Shown one piece after another: positions 36,735-52,976 of a stretch of DNA of 64,000 bases (its first letter is position 1; every line of letters begins with the position of its first letter). This DNA is from Planoprotostelium fungivorum (lineage: Eukaryota; Evosea; Variosea; Cavosteliida; Cavosteliaceae), in NCBI GenBank assembly GCA_003024175.1, contig MDYQ01000005.1:62001-126000 (forward strand). Direction: 5' to 3'. The notes under the pieces are model-generated. The model was not told the DNA's origin, made no database searches, and saw nothing but the letters and a program-made list of their open reading frames with translations. A program made the position numbers and the translations under genes.

Positions 36735-36966
36735 AAGAAAGATTCTAGCATGGATGTCCATCTCCTGAGAGGTAGCCGAGTTCATTCTTCCGTTTCAATA
36801 ATAGAAATGGAGGACACAACGAACGCATGTTCTTCGTCCGGTATGGACACTGGTCTCGTTGACCGGTGGACAAAATATTTTCATTTTGGCAGATGTTACC
36901 ATGTCAAGAATTGTAGAAGCACATTTCAGGACAAACCCAGCAATTGCAAATTTACGAAAGACGACG

Positions 36967-39900
36967 ATGAGGAGACGCACCATCATCGTCTTCGCCGCTA
37001 TCATTGGACTGATAGGTGAGAGCTGACACAAATGAACGGTGCAGCTGAATCGTGGCTGAAACCCCCTCTCAGCGGCTTCCTCTGATTGGAACCCTGTGGC
37101 GAACCCAGCGGCCGTAGTTAAAGTCCAAAATGCACGTTTCACCGTGTTAAAGGAGTGGGTGCTTTCGTAGAGTGTGTTGGGTCTTATGTCACTCTAGCTC
37201 TCTTATCCGTATGGAGTACTCAGAAACCAAACAATTTGAAGACAGACCCACCATTGCCATAGTGAACCGCTACTTCGAAGACGTTCCTCAGTTCTCCGTT
37301 AGCAGGTTTGGCAACCAGATTTGTAATGTCTGAATGATGGAAGGTCTTCGTACAACGTTACCATCTCGACTTCAACTCTGTCTCTAACTTACACCGGTGG
37401 TGAATTCGGCCAACAATCCTTACAGGTTTCCTCTTCACCACACAATTTTCTAATCATTTCAGATCAGGAGGGTAGACTCCGACGAAGTCTTATGGCATTT
37501 CGGAATGAAAGACAATGGCAACCTCTTTGGAACCTGTGAGACCATCCTCCTACACACCATCCCATGTCCTCCATTTTCATCATCTGACCATCACAGTGAG
37601 AACCCTCGACGGTGCCGACGGTGCCGTCGAATTGGACTGCGACAAGAATCCCAATGCAGAGAACGCTCATTGCACTTACGGTGTCCTCTCAAGATCCGGC
37701 TGGGCCATCGGTGAGTTTCGTCTCCACACACGCCTGCTGACCTCAACTTCTCAGTCAACGACACCGAAGACCAGAAGCTCAAGTCTGACCCAGCCTGGGA
37801 GCATTGGGTAGACACTGCGCCCACCCCCGACACACACGATCTATACTTTTTCGGTCACGGCACCGAATTCAAGACGGGTGAGAAGTCTCCACGACGTCTC
37901 ATCGCCATCACGTTGTGCTCGCGATCTCATCATGTGGATGACACGTGGCAGCTCTGAAGGATTTCACTTCGATTGGAGGCGAGATCCCTCTGCCCCCTCG
38001 TTACGTCTTTGGTACCTGGTATTCCAAGTACTGGGCATATTCCGATGTCGAGCTGAAGGACGTCATCAACCAATACGAGACCCACCAGGTGATCCGTCCA
38101 TCTACAACCCGCCAGACTGAATTTCAACAGACACCCCTCGATGTATTAGTGACAGATATGGACTGGCACATTACCTTCTACAAGGAGGCTGCCCAGGGAA
38201 AGAGAGATCCCGCTGGAGAAATCCCCGGCTGGGTGAGCTGCTCCATCACGACGTGGAGCTGACATCCATCGACAGACTGGATTCACTTGGGACAAAAATT
38301 TATTCCCCAATTCAACTGAATTTCTGGAATTCTGCAAGAGCAAGGGACTGCGTAACACCCTCAATCTACACCCAGCCAGTGGCGTGCAGCCCTACGAAGA
38401 GCGGTATCCAGAGATGGCCAGAGCCTCCGGCATCGACCCCGCGTCTCAACAGTGAGACCATCCATCTACAACGACTTTTATTCTCACGGTGATAAGGTAC
38501 GTTCCCTTCGACATCACCAGCTCCGAATTTGCGGCCAACTTGCACGATATCATGTTGAAGCCCATCTGGAACGAGGGAATCGACTTTTGGTGGTTGGACT
38601 GGCAGCAGAGTGAGACCACCTCTATTCCAGGTTTGAACCCGACCATCTGGCTCAATCACGTCTTCTGGCAGAACTACAACCGATGGCAGACGAAGACCCG
38701 CCCCACCGTCTTCCACAGGTGAAACTCGACGGAAATTTGAAATTGACTCGTTGTAGATGGGGAGGTCTGGGTAACCACAGGTACCCCATCGGTTTCTCTG
38801 GTGATGTCGTCCCCTCATGGGCGTCTCTAGCCTTCCAGCCTTACTTCACTCAAGTTGCCAGCAACGTCGGGTGAGATATCATCTTCAAGATGTCAGACTG
38901 AACGTGGTAGCTACGCCTTCTGGTCTCACGATCTGGGAGGTCATGTGGCTCCCAGCCCCCCCGAATTATGTGAGTCGCGTTGTAGATGGACCGTTGGCTC
39001 AACGAGCGACAGTCACTCGTTGGACACAGTGGGGTCTCTTCTCTCCCGTGTTCAGACCTCACTGCACAAAGGATGCCAACAACGACAGACGTATCTGGAC
39101 TTATCCTCTCGTCAACTTTGAGATCATGAGAAACGTCGTCAACCTCAGGTGAAGATGATGAGGGTGAAGGTGATTCATTTTTATGTAGATCGTCTCTGGT
39201 ACCTCACATCTACACTCTGGCGCGTCAGACTCACGAGACCGGTGAGAATTTTCTTCGAAATTTCCCTGACACGTGAAAGGTGTCGGACACATCGTGGCAC
39301 CCCTCTACTACTTTTACTCCGACGACGAGCGTACGTAGATTCGAGTGAAATTTCGCGTTGACATCAGTAGGATCTTACAACTACCCCAACGAATACAGCT
39401 GGGGAGAGAGCGTTGTAGTTGCACCAGTGGCTGCCCCCGTTGATTCTACAGGCTTGGCCATCTCTGACATCTACCTGCCCAAGGGTACGTCCTCATTTCC
39501 CGCCAAAACCATCGCAGATGACATTCGCAGGTTTCAGATGGGTCAACTGGTTCACCGGTAGAGTCCACGACGCCACCGAACAAGTCATCGAGTCTCAAGA
39601 GCTCTTCACTTTGGCCGAAATTCCGGCTTACGTAAAGACCGGAAGCATCATCACCTACTGGCCCATCGCTCAGAAGCCTCTGTTAGGATCAGCCTACAAC
39701 GCCCCCAGCGTGAGAGAAAAAAAAGAGGCCGGGAGCGTGATTCGAAATCAGGTACTCGGCCTCCAAGTCTTCGTTGATGGTACGGCCGATCAAGCCTCCG
39801 GAGAGTTTAAGGTTTACGAAGATAACGGTGACAACCGCGATCACACGCAGGGAGGATACGCTTGGACTCACACTGCCTTCTCCCAGACGAAACAGAGACT

Positions 39901-40636
39901 GTCGCTCACCGTGGAGGCACCTCAAGGTGAGAAAGGGGCGGGAAACTTTTCTGAGAAGGGTAGGATCGTACGAGGGTATGCCGAGTCAGTACAGCTACGA
40001 GTTCAAATTCACCGGAAGTCTCTCACCCAGCTCGGTCAGAGTCAACGGACAGACGGTGAGAGAGATACTCCATCTACAACGCAGACTCAACTCTTTCAGA
40101 TCAACTACAAGCCAGACAACGCCGCCGGTACCGAGGACGGCTGGAGGTATGACGTCATCATTCGTCATCGTAAGTCATCATCTAATTTAATTGTTTGATA
40201 GGTACTGTGGAGAGACCCTCTCTGTCATCGTCAACTTGGCCGTTCGCTCTCGCAGCAGCCTCAATGTCGTTGTAGATCTGCCCCAACCACTGCAATCTGA
40301 GCTGTTCAATGGCGTCGCCGGTCTCGTCGCGAGAGCGAAGGATGCCAAGAGAACTCTAGATTACGAGTGGGGAATCAACACCATCTACCAGGAGGACTAC
40401 ACCCTCCTCATCCAGATCACCGAGGTGAAACATCATCAAGATCATCCTCCTCTTCATCGGTGTTGATGGCATGACAGTTGGGATCTGTGATGAGCGCTGC
40501 ACCCGATCGCGTCTTGGAGATCTTGAAGTCGGTACCTCAGTTGAACCGTGATGCTTACCAGCAGTTGACCAGCATCAACTACGGTAACTCCACCGTCATC
40601 AAGGCCGTGACTGCACAGATCGCCCCCAGAACTTAA
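36967..40636 (+). CDS. Glycoside hydrolase family 31 (alpha-glucosidase/xylosidase-like), secreted
   Basis: Signal peptide MRRRTIIVFAAIIGLIASSD. The N-terminal beta-domain has VQNARFTVL|TSLIRMEYSETKQFED, RPTIAIVNRYFEDV and LFFGHGTEF. The catalytic barrel shows PPRYVFGTWYSKYWAY, VTDMDWHITFY, GLRNTLNLHPASGVQPYEER, NEGIDFWWLDWQQ with the nucleophile aspartate in WLDW, and RWGGLGNHRYPIGFSGD with the family's acid/base region D. Then come HDLGGHVAP, RWTQWGLFSPVFRPH, HIYTLARQTHETG, and a C-terminal beta-sandwich with EDNGDNRDHTQGGYAWT. WLDWQQ replaces the commoner WxDMNE and places it in the GH31 subgroup also found in Bacteroidetes and other protists. Stop at 40636. Predicted exported hydrolase of alpha-glucosides. 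At least four introns contain the ATCTACAACG-type motif. Confidence 0.9.
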
Positions 40637-40679
40637 AACAATAAATCATCAACACGACTTTTCATGCGGTGATTCCTCT

Positions 40680-41027
40680 ATGCAGACTTTCTATCTGAGT
40701 CTCCTTCTCATGGTGTCATCTTCCGCTTCTTCCTCCTCTATGGACGTCGTGATCATCGTCGCAGCCCCGCCACATGCATTTCACAATGACACTGCGCTTA
40801 CAAACCACTTGGATTCCGCTATCACGTTGAGACTGTATTGCCTATACCATAGGAAGACCGACGTGCTGACGGAGAAATTCAGGCGAGCTCAGCTGTCAGC
40901 TGACCCGGTCAACACCCACACGTGGAGCTCTCTTCTTCGAAAATTGAGAACGGTAAGAGCGATCTCTAGGGGTTGCAACTGTCTCTATCTTCCGAAGATA
41001 CGACAGATAGGAGGAGGAAGAACATGA
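40680..41027 (+). CDS. Possible short secreted protein (orphan ORF)
   Basis: An uninterrupted 115-residue frame with a signal-peptide-like N-terminus MQTFYLSLLLMVSSSASSSS fills most of the 454-bp gap between the GH31 stop and the GH3 start. The rest (for example HLDSAITLRLYCLYHRKTDV, LTEKFRRAQLSADPVN) matches nothing I recognise. It may be a real small secreted protein, or chance coding in the GH3 promoter region. Its end is 64 bp upstream of the GH3 start codon. Confidence 0.35.
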   Translation: MQTFYLSLLLMVSSSASSSSMDVVIIVAAPPHAFHNDTALTNHLDSAITLRLYCLYHRKTDVLTEKFRRAQLSADPVNTHTWSSLLRKLRTVRAISRGCNCLYLPKIRQIGGGRT

Positions 41028-41090
41028 TGCGATGTGGCTCTGGAAGGATTCATTTTCTAAGCGGAAGTCGTTCGTGCAGGACACACACAA

Positions 41091-43761
41091 ATGAGGGGCA
41101 CCTTCTTCGTCACCTTACAGCTACTGGCCATCGCCTCATGCGCACCTGTCTATAGCTTCGTTGGAGACCCGACCAACACAGCCGCCCTCTCAGCCGCACA
41201 GCTGAAGGCGAAGAACTTTGTAGCACAGCTCACCCTCTCTGAGAAGGTGACACGATACGACACCATATCACCGATGGATAACAACCTCACAGGTCAACAT
41301 CTCCACTGGTGTAGGATGGGCTTTCGGTCTCTGCGTCGGTAACACACCTAACGTCTCACGTCTTAACTTCACTGGTCTCTGCCTTCAAGACAGTCCTACC
41401 GGTGTCCGGTTCGCCGACCATGCATCTGCATTCCCTGCCGGACTCAACGCCGCTCAGACATGGGACGTCAACTTGGCTTACGAGAGAGCCTTGGCCATGG
41501 GAGACGAATTCAGAAAGAAGGGAGTCCATGTTGCCCTGTCGCCCATGATGAACATGGGAAGAGTCGCCGCTGGAGGTAGAAATTGGGAGGGCTTCGGCGC
41601 AGATCCTTTCCTCACGAGCATGATGGCCGTCGGTGAGATCGAACACAAAGCGTGATGCACGTCTGAAGGTCGTGCAGAATCCGTGAGAGGAATCCAAGAC
41701 AACGGAGTCGTCGCAACCGCCAAGCACTACATCGCCAACGAACAAGAGAACATGAGAACTGTATCTTCATCCAACATCGACGATCGAACTCTCCACGAGG
41801 TGACACCATCACCTCCTATTCCATTCTGATCCCTCCAGTTCTACGCTCTTCCCTTCCTCTACTCCGTTCGGGCCGGAGTGCAGGCCATCATGTGCTCATA
41901 CAATCTCGTCAACAACACCTACGCCTGTGAGAACGACCACACGATCAACACCGTCCTCAAGGGACAATTCGGTTTCAAAGGATACGTGATGAGTGATTGG
42001 GCGGCCACTCATTCGACATTACCATCCATCCGGGGAGGTTTAGACATGACCATGCCCGGCGACAAGACCTTCGACTCGGGAGACTCTTACTTTGGAGACA
42101 CTCTCATCGGTCTCGCCGGTAACGATTCGACCCTCCTGCCTCGCATCGAAGACATGGCCGAGCGCATCATGACTCCCTACTTCCTCTTCGGTCAGGACAC
42201 CAACTTCCCTCCCGTCACCATCAACTCCTTCCACCCCGAGCTCGCACCTTACAACCCCGTCGGTGGCGATCATGCCGACATCATCCGCAGAGTCGGAGCG
42301 GAATCTCACGTCCTCTTAAAGAACACGGCCGGAGCTCTCCCCCTCACCTCCAATCCATCCGACTTCACTCACCTCTACGATTTCGCTCTCTACGGTTTAG
42401 ACGCCGGCGGACCCCTCCACGGCCCCAACTACGACGGCTGTGGTGATCACGGCTGCGTCGATGGAACCGTCGCACAAGGTTGGGGATCGGGAACGAGCAA
42501 CTTTCCTCATCTCGTCTCACCCCTCGAGGCGATCCAAACTCGAGTCAAGAACAACAACCAGACGCTGACTTGGAACGTCCAGTGTGATTGGTCACCGCAG
42601 AAGGCCATCAATTCGGCGAGAATCTCTGGCGTCGCCCTCGTCTTCGTTCACGCCAACTCGGGGGAGGAGTACATCAACGTGGATGGTAACGTGGGTGACC
42701 GCAACAATCTGACACTATGGAACAACGGAGACGAACTGATCCGATCGGTTGCTTCGGTCAACCCCAACACGATCGTCATCATCCATGCCCCCGGCCCCGT
42801 CATCATGACAGAGTGGATCGATCATCCCAACGTGACTGCCGTTTTATTCGCTGGTCTGCCCGGGCAGGAGACCGGTAACGCCCTCGTGGACGTTTTATTC
42901 GGAGACGTAAACCCTTCGGCTAAATTGGTCTTCACCGTGGCCAAGCAGAGATCTGATTACGGGATGGACGTACAGTACGCTTACCCTCTGAAGGAGAACG
43001 AGTACGCACAGATCAACTACAACGAGGGTACCCTGGTGGACTACAGATGGTTCGATGCTTTCAACGTCACGCCTCAGTTCCCCTTCGGTTTCGGTCTGTC
43101 GTACACCACCTTCAGATATTCCAATTTGAGGGTGAGATTTTTGAATTTTGAACGTCAACTGACGGCGGGAAAGATCAACGCCCTACCAACGGTCAACTTG
43201 AACACGAACGACACCAGCACACCCATTCTCAACGTCACCTTCACCCTGGAGAACATTGGAAACTACAGCGGAAAAGAAGTCGCTCAGCTGTACATCTCCC
43301 TGCCTGACGGCTGTGGTGCTCCCGTCAAAATTCTCAAGGGATTCACCAAAGTCTTCGTTCTCGCCAAGTCCAGTGTCACGGTGAGTCTGAATCACCTTTC
43401 CTCTTTCTCATGAAAGCAGGTGACCATTCCCCTATACAACTTGGATTTTGCCTCTTGGGACACCGCAGCTCAGGCCTGGCTGCAGTACCAGGGTAACTAC
43501 ACCATTCGCGTGGGCACTCACAGCCGCGATCCCAACTTTTTGTCGTCCAGCTTGCAGTTTGGCTCGTCTCCGGTGCCCAACTTGAGTCGATACGTTCCCA
43601 CAACTTCGAGCACATTCACCACATCGGCCACCCAGTCGACTGCCACTGCTTCCGCTACCGACACTCGCTCGGCTCCTCCTACCGCTTCCATCTATGGAAG
43701 TGGTGCGGAGAGCATCGTGGCTGGACTGTTGGTCTTTGTCATGGCGCTCATGATGATGTAA
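41091..43761 (+). CDS. GPI-anchored glycoside hydrolase family 3 beta-glucosidase
   Basis: Signal peptide MRGTFFVTLQLLAIASC. GH3 N-terminal barrel: AAQLKAKNFVAQLTLSEKV, VGWAFGLCVGNTPNVSRLNF, GLCLQDSPTGVRFADHASAF, VALSPMMNMGRVAAGGRNWE, GFGADPFLTSMMA, and NGVVATAKHYIANEQE (the substrate-binding KHY). Then come IMCSYNLVNNTYACEN and GFKGYVMSDWAATHST, with the nucleophile aspartate in SDW. The C-terminal domain runs AESHVLLKNTAGALPLTSNP, IVIIHAPGPVIMTEW and AVLFAGLPGQETGNALVDVL, then a fibronectin-III-like domain FPFGFGLSYTTF ... FTLENIGNYSGKEVAQLYI. A Ser/Thr-rich stalk (TTSSTFTTSATQSTATASAT) ends in a hydrophobic tail GLLVFVMALMMM with no charged residues after it, the pattern of a GPI-attachment signal. 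It should cleave beta-glucosides, such as cellobiose, at the cell surface. Confidence 0.94.
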
Positions 43762-43901
43762 AAAAGTATCAGAGATATAAATGTTCATACGAATGGTGTT
43801 TATGGTTTTTAAGCTGACTCGATCGTTCAAAATTTGAAGAGAAACGAATCGGCTCCAAAGACGCAATTTCAGGATGACAAAAACGCATCTACACACGTCG
43901 C

Positions 43902-45180
43902 ATGACACAGCAACGCGATCGAGAGAGCCTTCTTAGCACTCTAAAATGTCATTTTCGTGATCAGAAGCACGCGCACAGCAGCGACCTCTTGCTGGACATC
44001 TTCTGGGCTGGATTGAAGGGACCGAAGAGGTCGTCCATCTTCGTGCCTTTCCCTCCTTTTCTAATTGAAAATGGTCACCCCAATTTCGCACGTGCAGTGA
44101 GTCGACCATAAAAATCACATCATCGACCATCCACAGGAACAAATATTTAAGAGCATTCCCTCTATTTCAGAATTTTTCCAACAACCTGGTGGGCTGACAC
44201 TTTGTCGTCTATGATCTCACCATCATCCAGATCTGTTGGACAATCTATCGGTAGAATCGCTTCAGCTCTTATGTTACATCGTGACACCCCCAGACATCCA
44301 AGTCGAGATGACGGATAGCGCTTCATATCATCTCCATCTGAAACAGTGATCTCCCTCCTTCTCCCCAGCTCACCCATTCAGATATCAATTCGTTGGTGGT
44401 CCCTCTCTCTTGACTTCTGCCAGCACTAATTACAAGATCGCATCCATACGATACAAAGGACCGAGACTGAGACCAGGAACAACGTCTTCTGACAAGTCAC
44501 TCTATGCATTCCATGGTAGTCCACTGTCCAATTGGTGGTCCATATTGAACCGAGGTTAGGTCTCATGCAATGTCTTCATCTACACATGATCGATCATCTG
44601 TATTGAGACATTAGAACTGAAAAGATCAGGTCTGCATGTTGGATATGGAAAGGGAGAGTCTCTCTTTGGAAGAGGAATTTACTTCTCCATCGATCAGCTC
44701 GTGGCTGAGAACTTTTTAGAGTTTCAGATCGTGGATCGACCTGGAAAGAAGCCAAAGAAATTGGCTTGTATAGCTGGTTGTAAGATCATAGATGAACCCT
44801 CTCAAGTGAGGTTCATCAGGTTCCATCATCTGTTTCATCCATCACACCATCGTCACTCGATCTCATGCCTTCTAAAGGTGAGATTTGTGGGAGCTCATGC
44901 TAGAGCTTCACATCTACATTCAAGTCAGAGCAATCAAACTTCCAATACAAAGAGTTATCTAGTCGTTGAAGGCGATGAGAACGTCACCATTGAGCACCTT
45001 CTCGTCTACGAAGTGGTGAGCCCACCACACATCACCATCATCGATGTGACCCTCTCACAGCCACACACCTCCTCTTTCTCCTATTATACTATCCTCTTCT
45101 ATTCTCTCCTTCTCCTCCTCTTCTCCATCTTCAGTTCAAACACCATCACCAACGCAATCAGTGGCAAGACGAAAAGATGA
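43902..45180 (+). CDS. PARP16: PARP16-like mono-ADP-ribosyltransferase, ER tail-anchored
   Basis: N-terminal helical region STLKCHFRDQKHAHSSDLLL, AGLKGPKRSSIFVPFPPFL, the pattern of PARP16. Catalytic ART domain: SDKSLYAFHGSPLSNWWSIL, NRGL with the NAD-binding His in FHGS; GLHVGYGKGESLFGRGIYFS with the Tyr of the triad; then KLACIAGCKIIDEP, NTKSYLVVEGDENVTIEHLL and VYEV. The third triad residue is not Glu, as in mono-ADP-ribosylating PARPs. A 45-nt in-frame intron (45016-45060) is followed by PHTSSFSYYTILFYSLLLLL and FSIF, a single C-terminal membrane helix, with a short tail ending GKTKR. This tail anchor is the PARP16 hallmark; there the enzyme acts in ER stress signalling. The internal exons around 44140-44640 are not fully resolved. 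It converges on the GYF gene 49 bp away. Confidence 0.85.
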
Positions 45181-45229
45181 TGACATAGTCACGATGGACG
45201 TGTGCGTAAATAAATCGTTACATGTGAAT

Positions 45230-46040
45230 TTAATCTGCGAGATATTCTGCAATGAGTTTGGCCTTCCTCTTCGCGTCCTTTCTCTCCTTCCAAAACTTTT
45301 TCGAGCCTTTCACTTGCTTCCTCTTCTTCTCCCCCGTCTCTGCAGCTGCCTGCTTCTGGGCCTGATATTGACTCATGTCAAAGTATTCGGACATCATCTT
45401 CAGATCCTTATCGCTGGGGACTCCTGTTCGAAATGAGATGAGACGATGAGTTGGAATGGAGATCACCTTGGGCTCCGTAATAGCCAGAGCTATCGATGGT
45501 GGCGAATTTTCCTCGAGTGTTGAAGGTTCCCTTCACTGCATAATCTTCATACTGGACCTGTTGTCCAGTAGAGTAATCGGGACCGGAAATGAAGTTGGGG
45601 TCCGTCTGTAACGTGTACTGGTCTTGCATGGCCTGTTGTGAGTGAGTCTCATCATGTCTACACGATGGTGGTCCTAATACCTTAGCCGCAACCTGTCTCT
45701 GTTCTTCAAAGATGGCCTCTTGCAATTCCGCAGAGATGTTTGCAAAGTCGTTGACTTGAGAGAGAGGAGAGAAGTTCTCCTCCCAAACATTTCTGACCAT
45801 AGTCTGGTCGTTGAAGTATCCACTCTTCCACCATAGAAAGAGGTCTTTGAATGAGAAAGGCCCTTGCTGGACCTGGCTGTCGTCGATGTAATACCAACAG
45901 GGAGAGGTTGTGTCTAATGGTTGAGTCGTCGATGTCTCCTGAGCTGGCTGCTCTTCTGAAGCCGGTGGTGCATCGCTCGCTCCGTTCTCTGTGGCTGCTT
46001 CGACCTGCGGTGTCTCCTCCTTTGTCTCTTCTGCACTCAT
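45230..46040 (-). CDS. GYF-domain protein
   Basis: Acidic low-complexity start MSAEETKEETPQVEAATENG. Residues about 45-95 form a GYF domain: SPCWYYIDDSQVQQGPFSFK, DLFLWWKSGYFNDQTMVRNV, with the W-Y-x-D...G-P-F signature that binds proline-rich peptides. The middle has an AAMQDQYTLQTDPNF-like glutamine-rich stretch and YEDYAVKGTFNTRGKFATID. After an intron, the C-terminus GVPSDKDLKMMSEYFDMSQY and QKQAAAETGEKKRKQVKGSK is strongly basic and ends LIAEYLAD. The basic tail suggests a nuclear, RNA-processing role, as for other GYF proteins of the spliceosome, but that is inference. It is head-to-head with TIM14. Confidence 0.85.
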
Positions 46041-46113
46041 TGCGAAATGTGATGTGATCTGTTCTTGATCGATTTTTTTGTTTGATTTTATTTTTCAACA
46101 CCATCACATCGCA
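46041..46113. promoter_or_regulatory. Shared upstream region of GYF and TIM14 genes
   Basis: Only 73 bp lie between two divergent start codons. The stretch includes a T-rich run (gatttttttgtttgatttta) that is T-rich in the TIM14 direction. Both core promoters must overlap here. Confidence 0.5.
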
Positions 46114-46543
46114 ATGGTCCTCCCCATCATCATCGGTCTGGCGGCCGTGGGCGGTATCAGCTTTTTAGGGAAGAGGTTCGTCACCAAATATCTCCAATGG
46201 CAGCAGTTGCAGAAGATTAAGATACCAACGACGTACAAGTACCACAAAGAATTGAGTGACTATGGGAATCGTTTACCTCGAGAATACATTGGCACCGGTT
46301 TTCAATCGAACATGACATTCTCTGAAGCCAAGCTGATACTAAACATGAGGTGTTGTCTACATGATGCAGAAGATGATTCATATTTATACATTTAGAAATT
46401 CATCTTTCACGGACACCGAGATCAAGAAGGCGCACAGACAATTGATGAAGACTAATCATCCTGATGGAGGTGGTTCTCAGCTTTTGGCAACAAAAATCAA
46501 CGAAGCAAAGGAGATATTGATGAGAGATGCGAAAAAGACATGA
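46114..46543 (+). CDS. TIM14: TIM14/Pam18 (DNAJC19-type J-protein of the mitochondrial import motor)
   Basis: Co-chaperone that stimulates mitochondrial Hsp70 at the TIM23 channel. N-terminal membrane anchor [20 protein letters not shown], then a short linker, then the J domain: [20 protein letters not shown], with an intron at about 46350-46395. The Hsp70-activating motif follows in [20 protein letters not shown] (HPD), then [16 protein letters not shown] and a stop. Its short size and membrane-anchor-first arrangement are typical of Pam18 rather than of general J-proteins. No cleavable presequence is seen. Confidence 0.93.
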
Positions 46544-46854
46544 TCTCTTTCCATACCATCTGTCATGGCTTTGAGAGCAAATCTGCGCGTAACATCGTGC
46601 ACCAACGAACGATAAATGAGAATTCTTTTTCCTTCTTCAAGCTAACTATCATTCGACGTGTATCATTCATCGCTTCTTTCCGATGTGATCAGACTCTTGG
46701 TGCATCCATCGATCATTTGTTGTGCGGTTTTTCTTGTGAAAGAAGCCATGATAGTAAGACAGTTGTTAATAGTGAGGCATCCTTGTCCACCCCGCCGAAT
46801 CGTACGCAATCATCTCTCATCATATGACATGACGTATCCACCCTCTCCTCTTCT
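46544..46854. other. Convergent intergenic stretch
   Basis: 311 bp between the stops of TIM14 and RPC1. It must contain both 3' ends. A plus-strand open frame runs through it but shows no recognisable protein, and I see no RNA gene. Confidence 0.5.
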
Positions 46855-52706
<5,852 letters not shown>

Positions 52707-52976
52707 AATCTCTTCGGTGCCTCATGTTCCTCCACAAACTCTTTCAATGATGCATCGATGGGCCTGATAGGGCCCGCCACAGCAGTCATCTCTCGTTGCC
52801 CTTCTGATGTGAGAAGCATCACCGTTCGCGTTCAAATTTTCTTCGAAGAGTACTTTTCTTAGAATTATCCACCGGCCCTGCCGACGCGTTCATCTCTTGA
52901 CATCAGGAGAAGACATTCTCTTTGTGTGGGTCAGGACTCGTGGTGTCCATCGCTGACCTCTTCAGAACTCTACGAG

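Noticed and set aside
40973-41155. Plus-strand frame overlapping the GH3 start region
   Set aside because: The GH3 signal peptide at 41091 in another frame explains the coding signal.
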